Notes under the pieces: generated by a model
What the model was told of the DNA's origin: nothing
What the model saw: only the letters and a program-made list of their open reading frames with translations
The model's database searches: none
Position numbers and translations under genes: made by a program
Assembly: GCF_947507565.1 (NCBI RefSeq)
Contig: NC_089181.1
Span: forward strand, 62,001-126,000
DNA: 64,000 bases
From: Oscarella lobularis
Taxonomy: Eukaryota; Porifera; Homoscleromorpha; Homosclerophorida; Oscarellidae
Direction of reading: 5' to 3'
In this document: piece after piece, positions 36,203-54,100 of the stretch
How positions within the stretch are numbered: position 1 is the stretch's first letter
Layout of the letters: each line of letters begins with the position of its first letter

Positions 36203-36204
<2 letters not shown>
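33186..36204 (-). CDS. Receptor tyrosine kinase with kringle-kringle-FN2 ectodomain
   Basis: About 14 exons. The start is MMIPLLLVVLCSS (signal peptide); a longer poly-Gly N-terminus from 36288 is possible but less likely. Ectodomain: kringle 1 in 35783-36082 (CYRKTTHGVFYRG), kringle 2 in 35428-35724 (CYSLIDRGASYRG), FN2 in 35215-35370 with all four cysteines (CVFPFEYDG, IECT, WCAT, WDYC). Next are a poly-Thr run encoded by ACG repeats, a membrane segment (TVAAVVVAIALLLVVLVLVF), a basic stop and a juxtamembrane with YYETL and LYSQI. The kinase has all key parts: LGSGQFGTV, VVVAVKTLK, EAAIVGQFRHENIVELHGVV, FVHRDLAARNILL, IGDFGLSR, tandem YY in the activation loop, PVRWTALE, SASDVWSFGIVLFEIWSLG and CWNPDHHKRPTF. 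It should be active and is closest to Eph/Src-type kinases by eye. Two introns use GC donors (36139-36140, 33538-33539), and a third may (34257-34258), since GT splicing there would drop about five residues. Ligand unknown. Paralogue of the gene at 31106-32789. Confidence 0.88.
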
Positions 36205-36233
<29 letters not shown>

Positions 36234-36927
36234 CGCTGCCGCTGTTATCGCCGTGCGAGAAGGAGTAGACTGCGATGTGGGAGCACACTTCGAAGCCTTA
36301 TACATCTTGACCACCGGAACGAATCCCCCTCATGCCACCCAATTCTATATATAACACACAGTTTGTCTTGGTTGCTACGGTAAGCAAACTTCTTTTGTTG
36401 CCCAACTACGACGGACTACTTTAAATAGCAACGCGTCGGTTTAGTTTAATTTAAAAAAAGCAAGGGAGGGGAGAAGCGGACAATTTTGAAATGACCACGA
36501 TTACCTGTAAATCAAGTCTTTCAAATTGACAACAGTTGCTCATTGTGTTCGCGGCTCTTGAAAGCAAGGAAGAAGATAAGGTTTCGTATTTCACTGTCGT
36601 CCAACCTTACGTCTCTCGTGAGAGAGCAGAAAGGCGACGTTTCTTGCTTCGTTCGCATCGCGGCGGCGGCATCACATGATCATCGTCTCCGCTCACGCTT
36701 TCTTTACAGATCAAAGGTGCCGCTTGCAATGGGAGAGTGGTGGAACCACAAAACACAGCGCGATATATTCAGATCACAAAATCTGCACACAAAAATCAAC
36801 TAGGATGTGACGAAAAAGGCACGTACAAAAGAAGTACAGTATGAAAAGAAAAACACAAAGCTCACTCACTCATTCCAGCTGATGCATATGACGATGTTTA
36901 ATGATGATGATGATGATGATGATGATC
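36205..36927. other. Intergenic region, kinase 5' side and lectin receptor 3' side
   Basis: About 720 bp. The left end is a CGG/GCC-type trinucleotide run just upstream of the kinase start, which gives poly-Gly if read. The right end holds a short ATG/CAT trinucleotide run next to the lectin receptor stop codon. I see no further gene; the open frame at 36543-36803 has no family resemblance. Confidence 0.45.
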
Positions 36928-39900
36928 TCACGGATCGACGGGCGGCTCGTCGTCGTCGTCGTCGGCCGCTCCAAGCATTCCAACGTCGTCACCATCGTCG
37001 TCTCCGTCATCCGTATCGAATTTGGTCTTTGACATGAGATTGTAGGCTCCGCCACCTCCACCCATGCGACGACGCAAGACAAAGAATGCGACGACACCAA
37101 GAGCAATGGCGAGAAGGAGACCGATAATAATTCCTGCAATCGCTCCTCCCGAAAGACCGCCGCCGCCTCCGCCTCCGATGTGGTGGCTAGTGTCATTCGA
37201 CGCTAAATGCATGTCCTGTTAGAAAATGATCCACTTTTGCGCATCTCACTTACCTTTGGAACCTCTAGGAGTCTTGCACGCGTAGGCCAACTTGAGTACA
37301 CCGTCGCATACCCTGTCGTTGAGTCGTCCATTTGACGTAAAAAGCTCGACGCAATTCTCTGTTCCTTTGTAGTTGTCCGGCTGATTGGGTCGCCAGTTGA
37401 GACCGTCTTCATGCACGGGCGATCCGTCCGACCAAACGTAGACGCCTTCGTTGTCGCGATCATTCAATCCGACCCACAGACGTCGCCAGTCGGCCTTGTG
37501 AAGCCAATCGCGTACGAATTGAAATTCGGCGAGCGTGTGAATGCTGAGAAGATCGCTTTGAGAACCCATCGATCGGCATTGGTCTCGCGCTTGAACCCAA
37601 GTCCACAAATCAATTTGTTGGGAAGAGGCCGAGGCGGGAACGACGAAATAGCACGACGTATTGAAGGTGACCCAGCCAGGAGGACAGGCCAGTCCTCCGT
37701 CGGTCGGAGGCACATAAGGCAACGATTCATTGACTGAAATAAAAACAAATGCCGTGTCTGTCTTAGTCTACCAATAGAGCGTATCCATCCATACCTCCTA
37801 TTTTTTCGCATATGTAACCGTTCTTGGAGGCGCACTTATTGTCGTTCCATCTTCCAGAATTTTCGCCGGTATTGCTCGGATACATTTCGACGCAGTTTTC
37901 CGTGCCGCGGTAGTCGTTCGGTTCGCCTCGCATCCAGTTCGAATAAGACATTCCTTTGCCGTCGGCCCAGACGTACGTTTCACTTTGATCGGTCAAGCCA
38001 ATCCACACGTTACCCGTGATAGATCCGACTTGCGATTGAACGAACGTCTGTTCATACGAATCGGAAATGACGACGAGATGAGAATTCATGCTAGCACAAG
38101 CGGTGACGGCATCTGTGTACGATCGCGACGTATTCGGAGTCTTCGCTACAACGAAGTAGCACGAGTAACCGCTCGAAATCCAACCAGGTTCACATTTGAC
38201 TAGAAACAGTAGAAAAAAGTGACGTCACTTTTGGGGGGAGGGTTACTGTACTCACATGCTTTGCCGGAAAAGTCGAAGGTAAACGACCCCGATGCCGTCC
38301 CTTTCGACGAAGATGCAATGCTGTTAAAATTTGCCTCCGAATAGTAAGAACGACCGGGAAGTTGAATGACGGTCACGTTGCCCCCTAAACAAAAAGATGA
38401 TAAGTGTACCACATACAGTAGGGAAATGCATGGTACCTGTTGAGCGGACTAGCCACGATTGCATGGCCGCTCGACAGATAGACGAATCGTCAGAATAGAC
38501 TTGATAGCCAAAGACTTTTGCATCCTTTACTTGATCGCAATCGGACGGACACCCTATAATCGTTGTGCCAGAGCAGCCTTTGGGCACGCACGTCTGATAA
38601 GTGTCGGAGCAGTCAAGAGCTAAGAAAATTATTATTCAATTGGAAATGTAATTAACAGAGGAACACGTACGAACGAAGGGAGGAGGTGAGCCGGGGTCTA
38701 AAAAGAAAAATAGAAACATTTCTGATATGTGAATAATAATAATAATCAAATTCTTACATTTTTTCATTTTGCAAACAAACGGTCGCTTGTTCTGACATCC
38801 CAGATCATTCCACCGACCTTGCGCCGAATTGAGATAGACGCAGTTCTGCGTTCCATCGTAATCGTTCGGCTGATTTCGCCACCACGACGTAATCAAGACG
38901 GGAAGGCCGTCCGTCCAGACGTACGTGTGCTCAATAACGCGATCATTCAGTCCAATCCACACGTTTCGATTGCCGCCCCACAGTTTGTATCGAGGCAAGA
39001 CTTTGGTCGTAATAAAAGTGCTTTCTCTCACACTGACAATGCTAGCCAGATGAGAACTCTGATTAGGAAATAAACCGGCGCAAAACATCTCGGCTTCGGG
39101 CCAAGAGACGGCCGTCGCATTCGCCTGATAACAGTAGGGATCGTCCATCAAAGACATCCAGCCAGGAGGGCACGTGCCTATATTATAGATAGTCTATAGA
39201 ACACATGCAATCAAAATTACCAACGTACCCCAGATAGAAAGAGTCGGAAGACTCGGACGATGAACAGTTAATCCATCTACGTACATACATCTAGTAGATA
39301 GTATAGGATACTTATAATATTGCTTACTTCTCGGTTTCTTGCAGATAAACGGCTGCGTTTTCGTGCATGCGTTGTCGTTCCAATATTGACCGCGAACAAT
39401 TTCGCCGCAATTCTCGTCGCCCCTCCAATTGTTCGGCTCGCCGTTGTTCCAGTAGGAGAAGGGAAAGTCGGAGCCATCGACCCACTGAAACGTTCCCTCT
39501 TTGACGTTGTCTGACAAGCCAATCCACATTCGATTCGTTGAATCCGAATTATTGATCGTATTCAAGATGGTATTGGCGAGAAATTCCTCTTCGTCTAGAC
39601 TAGTTATGCTCGTCAAATTGGCCTTGTGTTGTTGGCAATAAGTCTGGGCGTCAGTCCACGTCTGTTCCTTTGAAGTGCCAGCACCGTAGCTAAAGTAGTA
39701 GCAATATGACCCGTGAGAATACCAACCACTGTCGCATTGGTATTTGTCTAAAAGACACAGCAGTAAATAGAATCACAATCAAATAACGCGAGAAATGAGC
39801 TCACAAAATGGCTCGATAGTGGCAGCCTGAACAGTGGGACTTTTGTCTAAAAAAAGAAGAATATAAAGCTTATTTAACATACGATGATGATCTATCCTAC

Positions 39901-42270
39901 GTACTAATACTAATTTTGCATGCAAAATGAATTTGTCGTCCACAGGCCAAATCATTCCATTTCTTTGATCCGTAAATTTGCGCACAGTCCTCTTGACCGT
40001 AATAGTTATTTGGCTCGCCACGATTCCAATTGGTGAATTGCACAGGCGATCCGTCAGACCAAACGTAACCGCCTTCAATGTTACGATCATTCAATCCCAT
40101 CCAAATGGTGCCATATTGCTTCTGTTGGAATTGCGTCACGACAAAGTTCAATTCGTCCGTGCTGTGAATGCTAATCAAGTCGGCGCCGTATTGTCGGCAA
40201 CGAGCTCGCGCATCCGTCCACGAGAGACGGAGAGGATTTTGAAAATTGTAGCACCAATTGTTGAAGCGTTGCCAACCACCACTAGCACAACTCCGTGGAG
40301 CTAAAAAATAAGAAGATCCAAGATTATCTTATTGGAATCCTGCTACAAACTTACAATGAGTCGGTTGTGAAGGCGCGCTCGTTGTAGCAGTAGAAGCTAA
40401 AAGAATACGTTTCATTTCTCATCAAGGAGATGATGATGGATGATGCATTCTACGTACTTCGTTTTTCGCAAATGTATCCCTGTTTTGCCGTGCAACTTCT
40501 GTCGTTCCACAGTCCATTGACGAGATGATCGACTTCTCGAGCGTAGAACTCCGTGCAGTCTTCGCTGTGACGATAGTCATTCGGTTCACCTTGTCTCCAC
40601 GACGTGAATTCAATTGGCCAATTATCATCTGATACATAGACGCCTTCGGTTGCCATGTCATTGATGCCAATCCACATTCGAAGAGCGTCACTTCCCCCTT
40701 TTTCGAGAAATTTCGCCGTTAGAAAAGCATTTTCGTATTTGTTGTTGACGTGAACAAGATATCCGCTTTGTTTACGACAGAACGCTTGGGCATCCGTGTA
40801 GTTGAGTTTCTTGTTTTTATCAGATCCCGTCTCCAACCAGTAGCAATGTCCATCGCTGGATACCCATCCCTTATCACAAGCTACAAAAGGAAAGAAGAAT
40901 CACTAACTATTTTTAGTCAAAACGCCTATTATACTAGGAGAGACGACTGGAGGAGCAGATTGATCTAAAAAAACGAACGATACATCAACATACGCCGTTG
41001 TCTTGCAAGATGACTTATCCCTTACCTGGATGCGTTTTACAAACGTAGCCTCTCTTTTGACCACACCATCGGTCATTCCAGAGGCCAGTTGCAGAGTCAA
41101 AATCAACACAGTCAACACGACGACCCTGACTATTCGGCTCTCCGGGGCCCCAGTTGGAGTACCTTTTAGAATCTTTATAAAGAAGAGACAAAAATGATGA
41201 TGAAGAATTGAATTACGTGACAGGAGTTTGATCTGTCCATTTGTAGACGCCTTCCGTTGCTTGATCATCCAGTCCAATCCACACGTCGACACCTTGACGA
41301 AGCATGTAGAGAATGATTGCCTGTTGAAAGACGTCTTCTATGGACGCCAGATGTGAAGAGACAGGCAAATTCTGGCACGCTTTTTCCGCATTTGCGTACG
41401 TTGTCGGCGTTGTTGGCACATATTTGTAGCAGTGACCATTACTCTGAGTCCAGCCACTGTGGCAGTACTGGTTATTAACTAAAGAAGAAGAGAGTAAACA
41501 CTGATGATCTAATTATAGAAAGTGGAGGCGAGGTCTCAACGACTAATTGGAATCACGTTCCAATCACGTTTACAACTCACCAACTGGAGGCTGTGTCGGT
41601 CTTTTGTAACCATCTTAAAAACGTCAAATTAGAAGATAGATGCAAGAGATGAATTTACAGTACTTACATTTGGGCTGTTTGCAGATGTAAGCAGTGAGTT
41701 CGTCACACTCTCTATCCGTCCAACGACCGGTTGATGTTTTCATAGCAACGCAATCCTTTCCAGTGACCGTTTTAAAGTTATTCTCCCAATGAGTGTACGA
41801 GACGGCGCTTCCATCGCTCCAGTGATAACCACCGCTCGTAACACGTGCATTCAATCCAATATAGACAGACGCAATGTTGCTAATTCCCGCAGTCGACGTC
41901 AGAAGTGAATAGACGAAAGTCTGTTCACTCGCCGAACCGATGCTGACGAGATTTCCTGGCCTTCGTCTTCCACTGTCTGTATTTCGACAGTCCCCTACGC
42001 CAGATCCCCACCACTTTGCGTCAGCGTATGTAACGCCTTTAACAATGTAACAGTAGTCGCCATGCTGCGTCCAACCGGACGAACACGGGGAAGGAGGAGC
42101 TAAAAGGATTTCTGTGTATTAGCGCCACGCCCCTCAGGAGGACCCCCTATGTGAAAGTAGCCCCCAAGATGCAGCAGACCCTTACGTGGAGTTGTTTGAC
42201 AATTTGCTTGACGTTGTAATCCGAAGACGAGAACAACTAGAAAAAAGGTGCACATGAGGAGAGAACCCAT
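36928..42270 (-). CDS. Type I membrane receptor with eight C-type lectin domains and an LCCL domain
   Basis: A multi-exon gene starting with a signal peptide (MGSLLMCTFFLVVLVFGLQ). Domains in order: CTLD1 41668-42099, CTLD2 41026-41478, CTLD3 40458-40880, CTLD4 39911-40300, CTLD5 39328-39747, CTLD6 38759-39177, LCCL 38256-38619 (two exons; CPSDC, SSICRAAMQ, FNSIASSS), CTLD7 37795-38199, CTLD8 37254-37733. These are followed by a poly-Gly stem, a membrane helix (AIAGIIIGLLLAIALGVVAF) and an Asp-rich tail. Small linker exons lie between modules, and most modules begin and end with phase-1 introns. Sugar-site motifs: CTLD2-5 and 7 have EPN plus WND (mannose/GlcNAc type), CTLD6 has QPN plus WND, CTLD8 has QPD plus LND (galactose type), and CTLD1 lacks the motif. 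The layout resembles the mannose receptor family but lacks its ricin-type and FN2 domains and adds LCCL. A role in glycan or microbe recognition is likely but inferred. One linker intron may use a GC donor (40924-40925). Confidence 0.87.
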
Positions 42271-42965
42271 ACGTATGTCTATACGGAGGAGGCGTTGCTA
42301 GACACAGGCGACTACAAAAACGAATGAGAGCGCTGTTGCAACGGCTGCAGCTCGCCCTTGCGACGAAATGAGAAATGAGTACAGGAAGTTATCGCGGCGG
42401 CGACACACACTTGTTGCGCCTTACTCGAGCAAACAAACTTGAGAAAGAGTGATGCGGCCATGTTTTGAACGGAAGTTCTCGTCGAAAACGCCCGAGAGGA
42501 AGAGAAAGAGCTCGATTACAGGTCGTACCACTCAACGCGGCGGCACGCTCATGCGCCTTGCTAATATGCATGACGTTCGCATACGGGAGGCATAGAAATG
42601 GCCGCAGCCCCGTGAGCCCCGTGTTGCGATGGAGCAAAGGACTGTCGGGACAGGAAGATATCACGAACGCGATCGCATACGCACGTATACACACACAGCA
42701 CGCGAGGGGGGGGGATCCGGTGGGGTGACGCGCACGAAATCGGCGAGAAAAGGAAGAAGGTCGATAGAAGGAAAACGACGACATCCTAAGCTAAAGGATT
42801 CGTGTCTTCTCCAAATCGCGCGCAATAGACTGCGATACGGGATCGGGACCCCAAAAGCGCTGACATCGAAAACATCGCCAGATCGTTTGGTGAGCGAGCC
42901 CTATCGCACGAAAGCGTCGTAAGAGATTGCGATATTCATTCGTCGAAAAGCGCTCACATCGCGCA
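42271..42965. promoter_or_regulatory. Divergent promoter region, lectin receptor and INO80
   Basis: About 695 bp between two start codons on opposite strands. The sequence is CG-rich for this window, with CGCG and ATCGCG steps clustering near INO80 and a G9 run at 42708-42716. It probably serves as a CpG-type promoter for INO80. No TATA box identified. Arg-rich open frames on both strands follow from the base composition. Confidence 0.45.
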
Positions 42966-49405
<6,440 letters not shown>

Positions 49406-49552
49406 GACGAATTTTATTTTGATTTAGCGAGAAAGGCAATTCATTGGTGTGATTAATAATGCATGTCATGTTCTAATTAAATAATCACCCCATCTCAGTA
49501 GCTATAGGACATACAGTACATGCTACACACAAAAATGTCATCATATCGTTCT

Positions 49553-50745
49553 TCACGTCTTTCGAAAGCCTTTTAATATTGGATAAATGTTCTCAAAAGC
49601 TTCATATATTTCTTCTCGTTTCTTAGCACCTTAATTAATTAAAAATTTTCCCCGTTTAATTTAAACAGAGCTGCGTTTGTTTATCACCTGTCAAAACGAC
49701 TTTTCCAGAGACAAAAATAAGCAATACAATTCTTGGCTGCACCATACGATAAATAAGACCCGGAAACAGTTCCGGCTCATAGCTAACAATAAATAATAAA
49801 TAATAAATAATACGTTAAGGATCATACTAGTAGAGACCTTGCAAACTGAGAATGAGCCAAAACGAGACCCTCTAGACGAATAGGAAATTTGACGTCACAA
49901 CTCCCAACCATATTCTGAATTTTGAACTCAGTAAATTTGGCCTAGAAAGAAAGAAACAATAGAACCACAAAAGAAAATGCACTATTTGTCACGTGATACC
50001 TGAAAACCCAATTTTTGTATAACTCTTGCATATTTTCGAGCAGCCAATCTCGAGTGATCTTCACTAGAGAAGAGATAATCATGCATAGAGGTCACCCCCC
50101 CCCCCCCCCCCGGGGGGAGAAAGAAACCTTTTTGCTCCCGTGCACACCATCTTCCCTGAGCTAAAAATAAGAGCAGTCGTTCTCGGATCTCTTATTCTCA
50201 TAATAACGGCAGCGAAACGCTATAAAAGACGACTAATTAATTATTTAACTATTTAATTTGTTTGTGTACAGTACCTTTGGATTGTATTCGGCATTTCGAG
50301 CGTGCAAAGCGATCGTCTTCAAATCGAGTTTACAGCCAAGATTGACAGTAGAAACGATATTTCTTAGAGCGAAGCGTTTGAATCGCGCGACACAATAAGT
50401 ATTTAGTCTCTTACTGAAGCTCTGGAACGATTCCTGACGCTTGAGCTGTCATGGGCGTTCCAGGAGTGCGAGGAGTCATCGGCTGAGAAAGCGGCGTCGC
50501 TGGAGAGAACATGGGACTCGGAACGTGAAGACCTGCTCAGAAAATAATCTCTAGATGGATTTCGTGGCGATTTCGACGCACTGCTGCCACTCGATTGGAT
50601 CTTTTGCTTCGCTATTTCGAGCGAATCTGTGTCCTCGTTCGCTGGTGCAGGAGGAGGAGGTGGGGGCATCAAAAGCTAAAGCGAAACGCGTACGAAACAG
50701 CTTTGAATGTAGCGTATTTCGCGTTTTTACTCGATCCGCATCCAT
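49553..50745 (-). CDS. TBP: TATA-box-binding protein
   Basis: About eight exons; nuclear general transcription factor of TFIID and related complexes. The start is MDADR at 50745, followed at once by an intron and then [20 protein letters not shown]. The next N-terminal part ([20 protein letters not shown]) is Pro/Thr-rich. The saddle-shaped core is nearly the animal consensus: [116 protein letters not shown] and [15 protein letters not shown] before the stop. The donor after exon 2 is the least certain splice site. One core intron contains a C17G6 run. Convergent with INO80 (about 150 bp apart) and divergent from BAZ1A. Confidence 0.96.
50095..50117. repeat. C17-G6 homopolymer run in a TBP intron
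   Basis: Seventeen C followed directly by six G, inside a short intron of TBP. On the transcribed strand this gives G-rich RNA near the splice donor that could fold as a hairpin or quadruplex. The length may also be a sequencing or assembly artefact, as such runs are error-prone. Confidence 0.85.
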
Positions 50746-51185
50746 GTTTCTTTTTTCCGTGACGTCGCTTCTGCGTCACACAAAGTCCCGACTCTCAAAG
50801 AGGTGGGTCCCAATGGGGACCCATTTCCTTTGAAAAAAACCTGCCAAATGCCGTCGAATTTGTTTGTCGCTTTCAAAGTGATCGTCGACGACGAGCTCAA
50901 AGCATAGAAAAGCGTGGAAAAGCGCGGCATTTACGGCGGTCGCCTCCCATGCATTATCCTGGGACTCTCGGTGTGTCGATACACCGAAAGAGGGGCCCCA
51001 CCAAGAGCAGCCAGCCCATCATACGGCCCCTTGGGTTCCGGGCACGCGTCACTAGTCAACGGTCGTCCCCACAGACACGACAAAAGCGATCGAATCGATC
51101 GAGAAAGGTGAAGAAAAGCGCGCGAGAGTGGAAAAATCAGCGAGAAGTCGTCTCGGATCGCGCGCGCGCACATCGCGTCACCGCC
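50746..51185. promoter_or_regulatory. Divergent promoter region, TBP and BAZ1A
   Basis: 440 bp between two start codons on opposite strands. It includes inverted stretches such as TGGGTCCCAATGGGGACCCA (50802-50821) and GTGTCGATACACCGAAAG. The side next to BAZ1A is rich in CGCGCG. Both genes are likely driven from here. No TATA element seen. Confidence 0.5.
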
Positions 51186-54100
51186 ATGCCTCTATTGAAC
51201 AAGAAATCGTTCGTCCCATCGGCGCCCCCCAACAATATGCACCCGGACGAAGAGATTTTCGTGTGCAAAGCAACAAACGAAGCATTTCGCGACTACGAGT
51301 AAGTTCGTTTTCGAAGAGGAGTCGATTTGTTTGCGACGACGATCCCACGTGCTCTAGAGACTTTTTCCAACGCTCGGTCCAATGCAATAGTCAAATGTGG
51401 ACGTGCGAGTATTCGGGACGAACGAATCTAACATACGACGAATGCTTGGCGTCGGAACGCGAAGCGCTCGATCTTTTCGATTCGTTTCCCGACGCGCTTA
51501 AACGTCCCGTTCTCGCGCTCGTTCATCGCGTACGTCGAGCCGGTTTGCATCACGTCGTCGAAGACGTCGTCGCTTTTTATCGCGATCGTTTCGTCGTCGG
51601 AGAAACGATAAGCGTTTCCTATGCGGGACGAAAGTAAGGAAGGGAAAGGGAAGAGACATTTTTTTCATATTCATCGATTTATTTTTTCAAAAAGGACTCC
51701 TGCTCTTGTTGTCGCCTCTTTTGTCACTGATCATCTCTATTGTTCCAATGCTATTGATGGCGGCGATTCAAGCGCCTCCGTCGTTGCCCCTGACGACGCT
51801 GCCGCCACCGATTCTCCTTCCGCCACCCCCAAATATTATCCGGCTGTTGTCGGACCAAATCCTGCCTTATACATTTATGAATTAGAATACTTGAATCCAC
51901 TTGAATCACACATGATGCCCACTGTCTTACCCGGAAAATTTTTGAGGTACTTTCTCCCCTGAGCTCTTCTTCTTCTTGTCATCATCTTCTCTTCTTCTAT
52001 TTAGTCGAAAAAAATCGACTTTTACTAGAGAAAAAACGAAATTGTTTTTGAAATTATGTCTTTCGAAAGACGAGGGAACCGACAGAACGCTGTGGTTTGT
52101 TCGGGTAAAATTCATTTCACTTCTCCTCCTTAACTTAACAATGACTCTTCTATACTATAGTCTCATTTGGTGGTCAAATACGGGCTGGATGATCCGCCCT
52201 TGCACAGCTTTCACATGATGATTAATCCCTTAGCTTATCCACCAGAACCCGTTCAAAGTGCCCCTAGTGTTCGTCCGCCTTCTAGCGGCGGCGGTCGTGG
52301 CGGCGGCCACGCAAAACGACGAAAAACGTTGTCTAGCACAAAATCAGGCCAAATGATTCCCCTTGTTAAAGGTCTCATTCCAAAGTCTTCACGTGAGAAT
52401 AGATTCCACATTTTTTTCGCGTTTCTATTAATTATGAATTTTTAGCGCGATCAACAGCCGACAAATCGTCTTCGCTTACTTCTCCCGGTTCTATGCAAAG
52501 AACAATGCAAGTCCTTCACAAATTAGGTCAGTCGTCAATTTCAGCGAAAGAACGACGAGCCCTATGGGAAAAGGAATTAGTTCGAAGGCAAGCGGAGAGA
52601 GAAGCAGAGAGAACAAAAGTAAGCGCGCATGACGACACACATTCGACGTCATTATTCTACACCACCACTACGTAGAAAAAACAAGAACAAGAAGCATTGA
52701 AGGCAAAGCGAGATAGAGAGAGACTCAAACGAAGAGAAGAGGTATGCACTGTCTCTCTAAGAAGCGCTGGGCTAGTCATCGTTTTTTTAGCGACAGAGAG
52801 ATGTTGAACTGGGGAAAACGCATACAAAGGAGAAGGGAAAGCGTTCTAAGCTCGAAGTAAGACTTATTATAGTCATTATCATCTTCTTTTGACTCTTCTT
52901 TGCCGTTGTAGCGTCAGCGAGATGCCGAGTTGGAAAAACTGAGAAGAAAGAAGGAGAAGGAAGAGGTAACAGCTTTATTGATTATTATTAATTCAAAGTT
53001 ATTTTCATATTATCCTAAGGCAAAGGAGCAACTTCGTTTGGAAAAAGAATCGACAAAAGAAGCGCAGGTCTTGTGGTTGAAGCCTAGAGACGATTTAGAG
53101 TGCAGTGATCACAAGGTAAAAATGAAGACAAGGGCAATTCTTTTGTTTCTACACTTTCCTTTACTCAGCCTTTACCAAAGCCTTCTCCCGTTCAAACCCG
53201 ACTTCCTATGGAGCACTTTGGCGACGCTCTCATGCTCTTACAGGCCATCTACACCTTCAAACAATTTCTAGACGTTGAGAACTACTTCAAAGACGGAGGA
53301 GGAATCTCTTTCGGTACACAGAGGAGCCAATGAATGAATGTTCGAACGATGGAATTTTATTCTTTCCTTAGCTACAGTCGAAGAGGCGCTTTTGTCATTG
53401 AGCATGGAGAGTTCCCTCTTTCCCTTACTCACTATGCTCCTAAAAGCGACGTTTCGTTTCCTTGAAGCCGAAGAAGAATGCAAGCCATTCGACGTCATCG
53501 GAATGAATCACACGACGACGAATCGCGGCGGCGGCGGAAAAGCGGCGACAGCGACGGCGACGACAATCAATAGCGGCGACGCTCTAGAGAACGACGCAAC
53601 GACTCAAGACGACGACGATGACGACGACGAAACACTAGGTCTCAATTGTTCCAAAGCAGATGACGACATTCTTCTCGAAATCGAAGAAAACGGCGATAGC
53701 GGCGGCGCTGTTCCGTCCGATTTTGACCTGCGTCAGACGGCTCGAGATGCGTTCCTTTGGCCGCTTCGCTACCAAGGAACGCTGCTTAGTGAAATGAATA
53801 TTAGCGCTTTGACGATTACGGAAATCGTTCGTCTTCACTTTATGAGTGCCGGAGGTCGAGCCTTTGGAAGCGTTTCCAATTTTCGCTACGTTCGTCGCGG
53901 CGCTTTTACCGATTGGGACGATCCGGCTTGCGAATTAAAATGTTGCAATCCCATGTTGGTGAAACGCTTGGAGACGATTTCCGTCTTCGAATTGACGGTC
54001 GGCGAAAAATTGGAAATTTTAAACGCGTTGACGAATCAATTGCTCACTTTCGCCGCCGTGCGCGATTTCATGGAAAACGGCATCAGTCGTCACAAACAGA

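Noticed and set aside
36004..36288. Poly-Gly N-terminal extension of the receptor kinase
   Set aside because: A signal peptide starts at the MM at 36204; the upstream Gly run is a CGG-type trinucleotide expansion in the 5' region.
42380..42922. Arg-rich open frames between the lectin receptor and INO80
   Set aside because: Both strands are open because of CG-rich composition; no recognisable protein, and the region fits a promoter.
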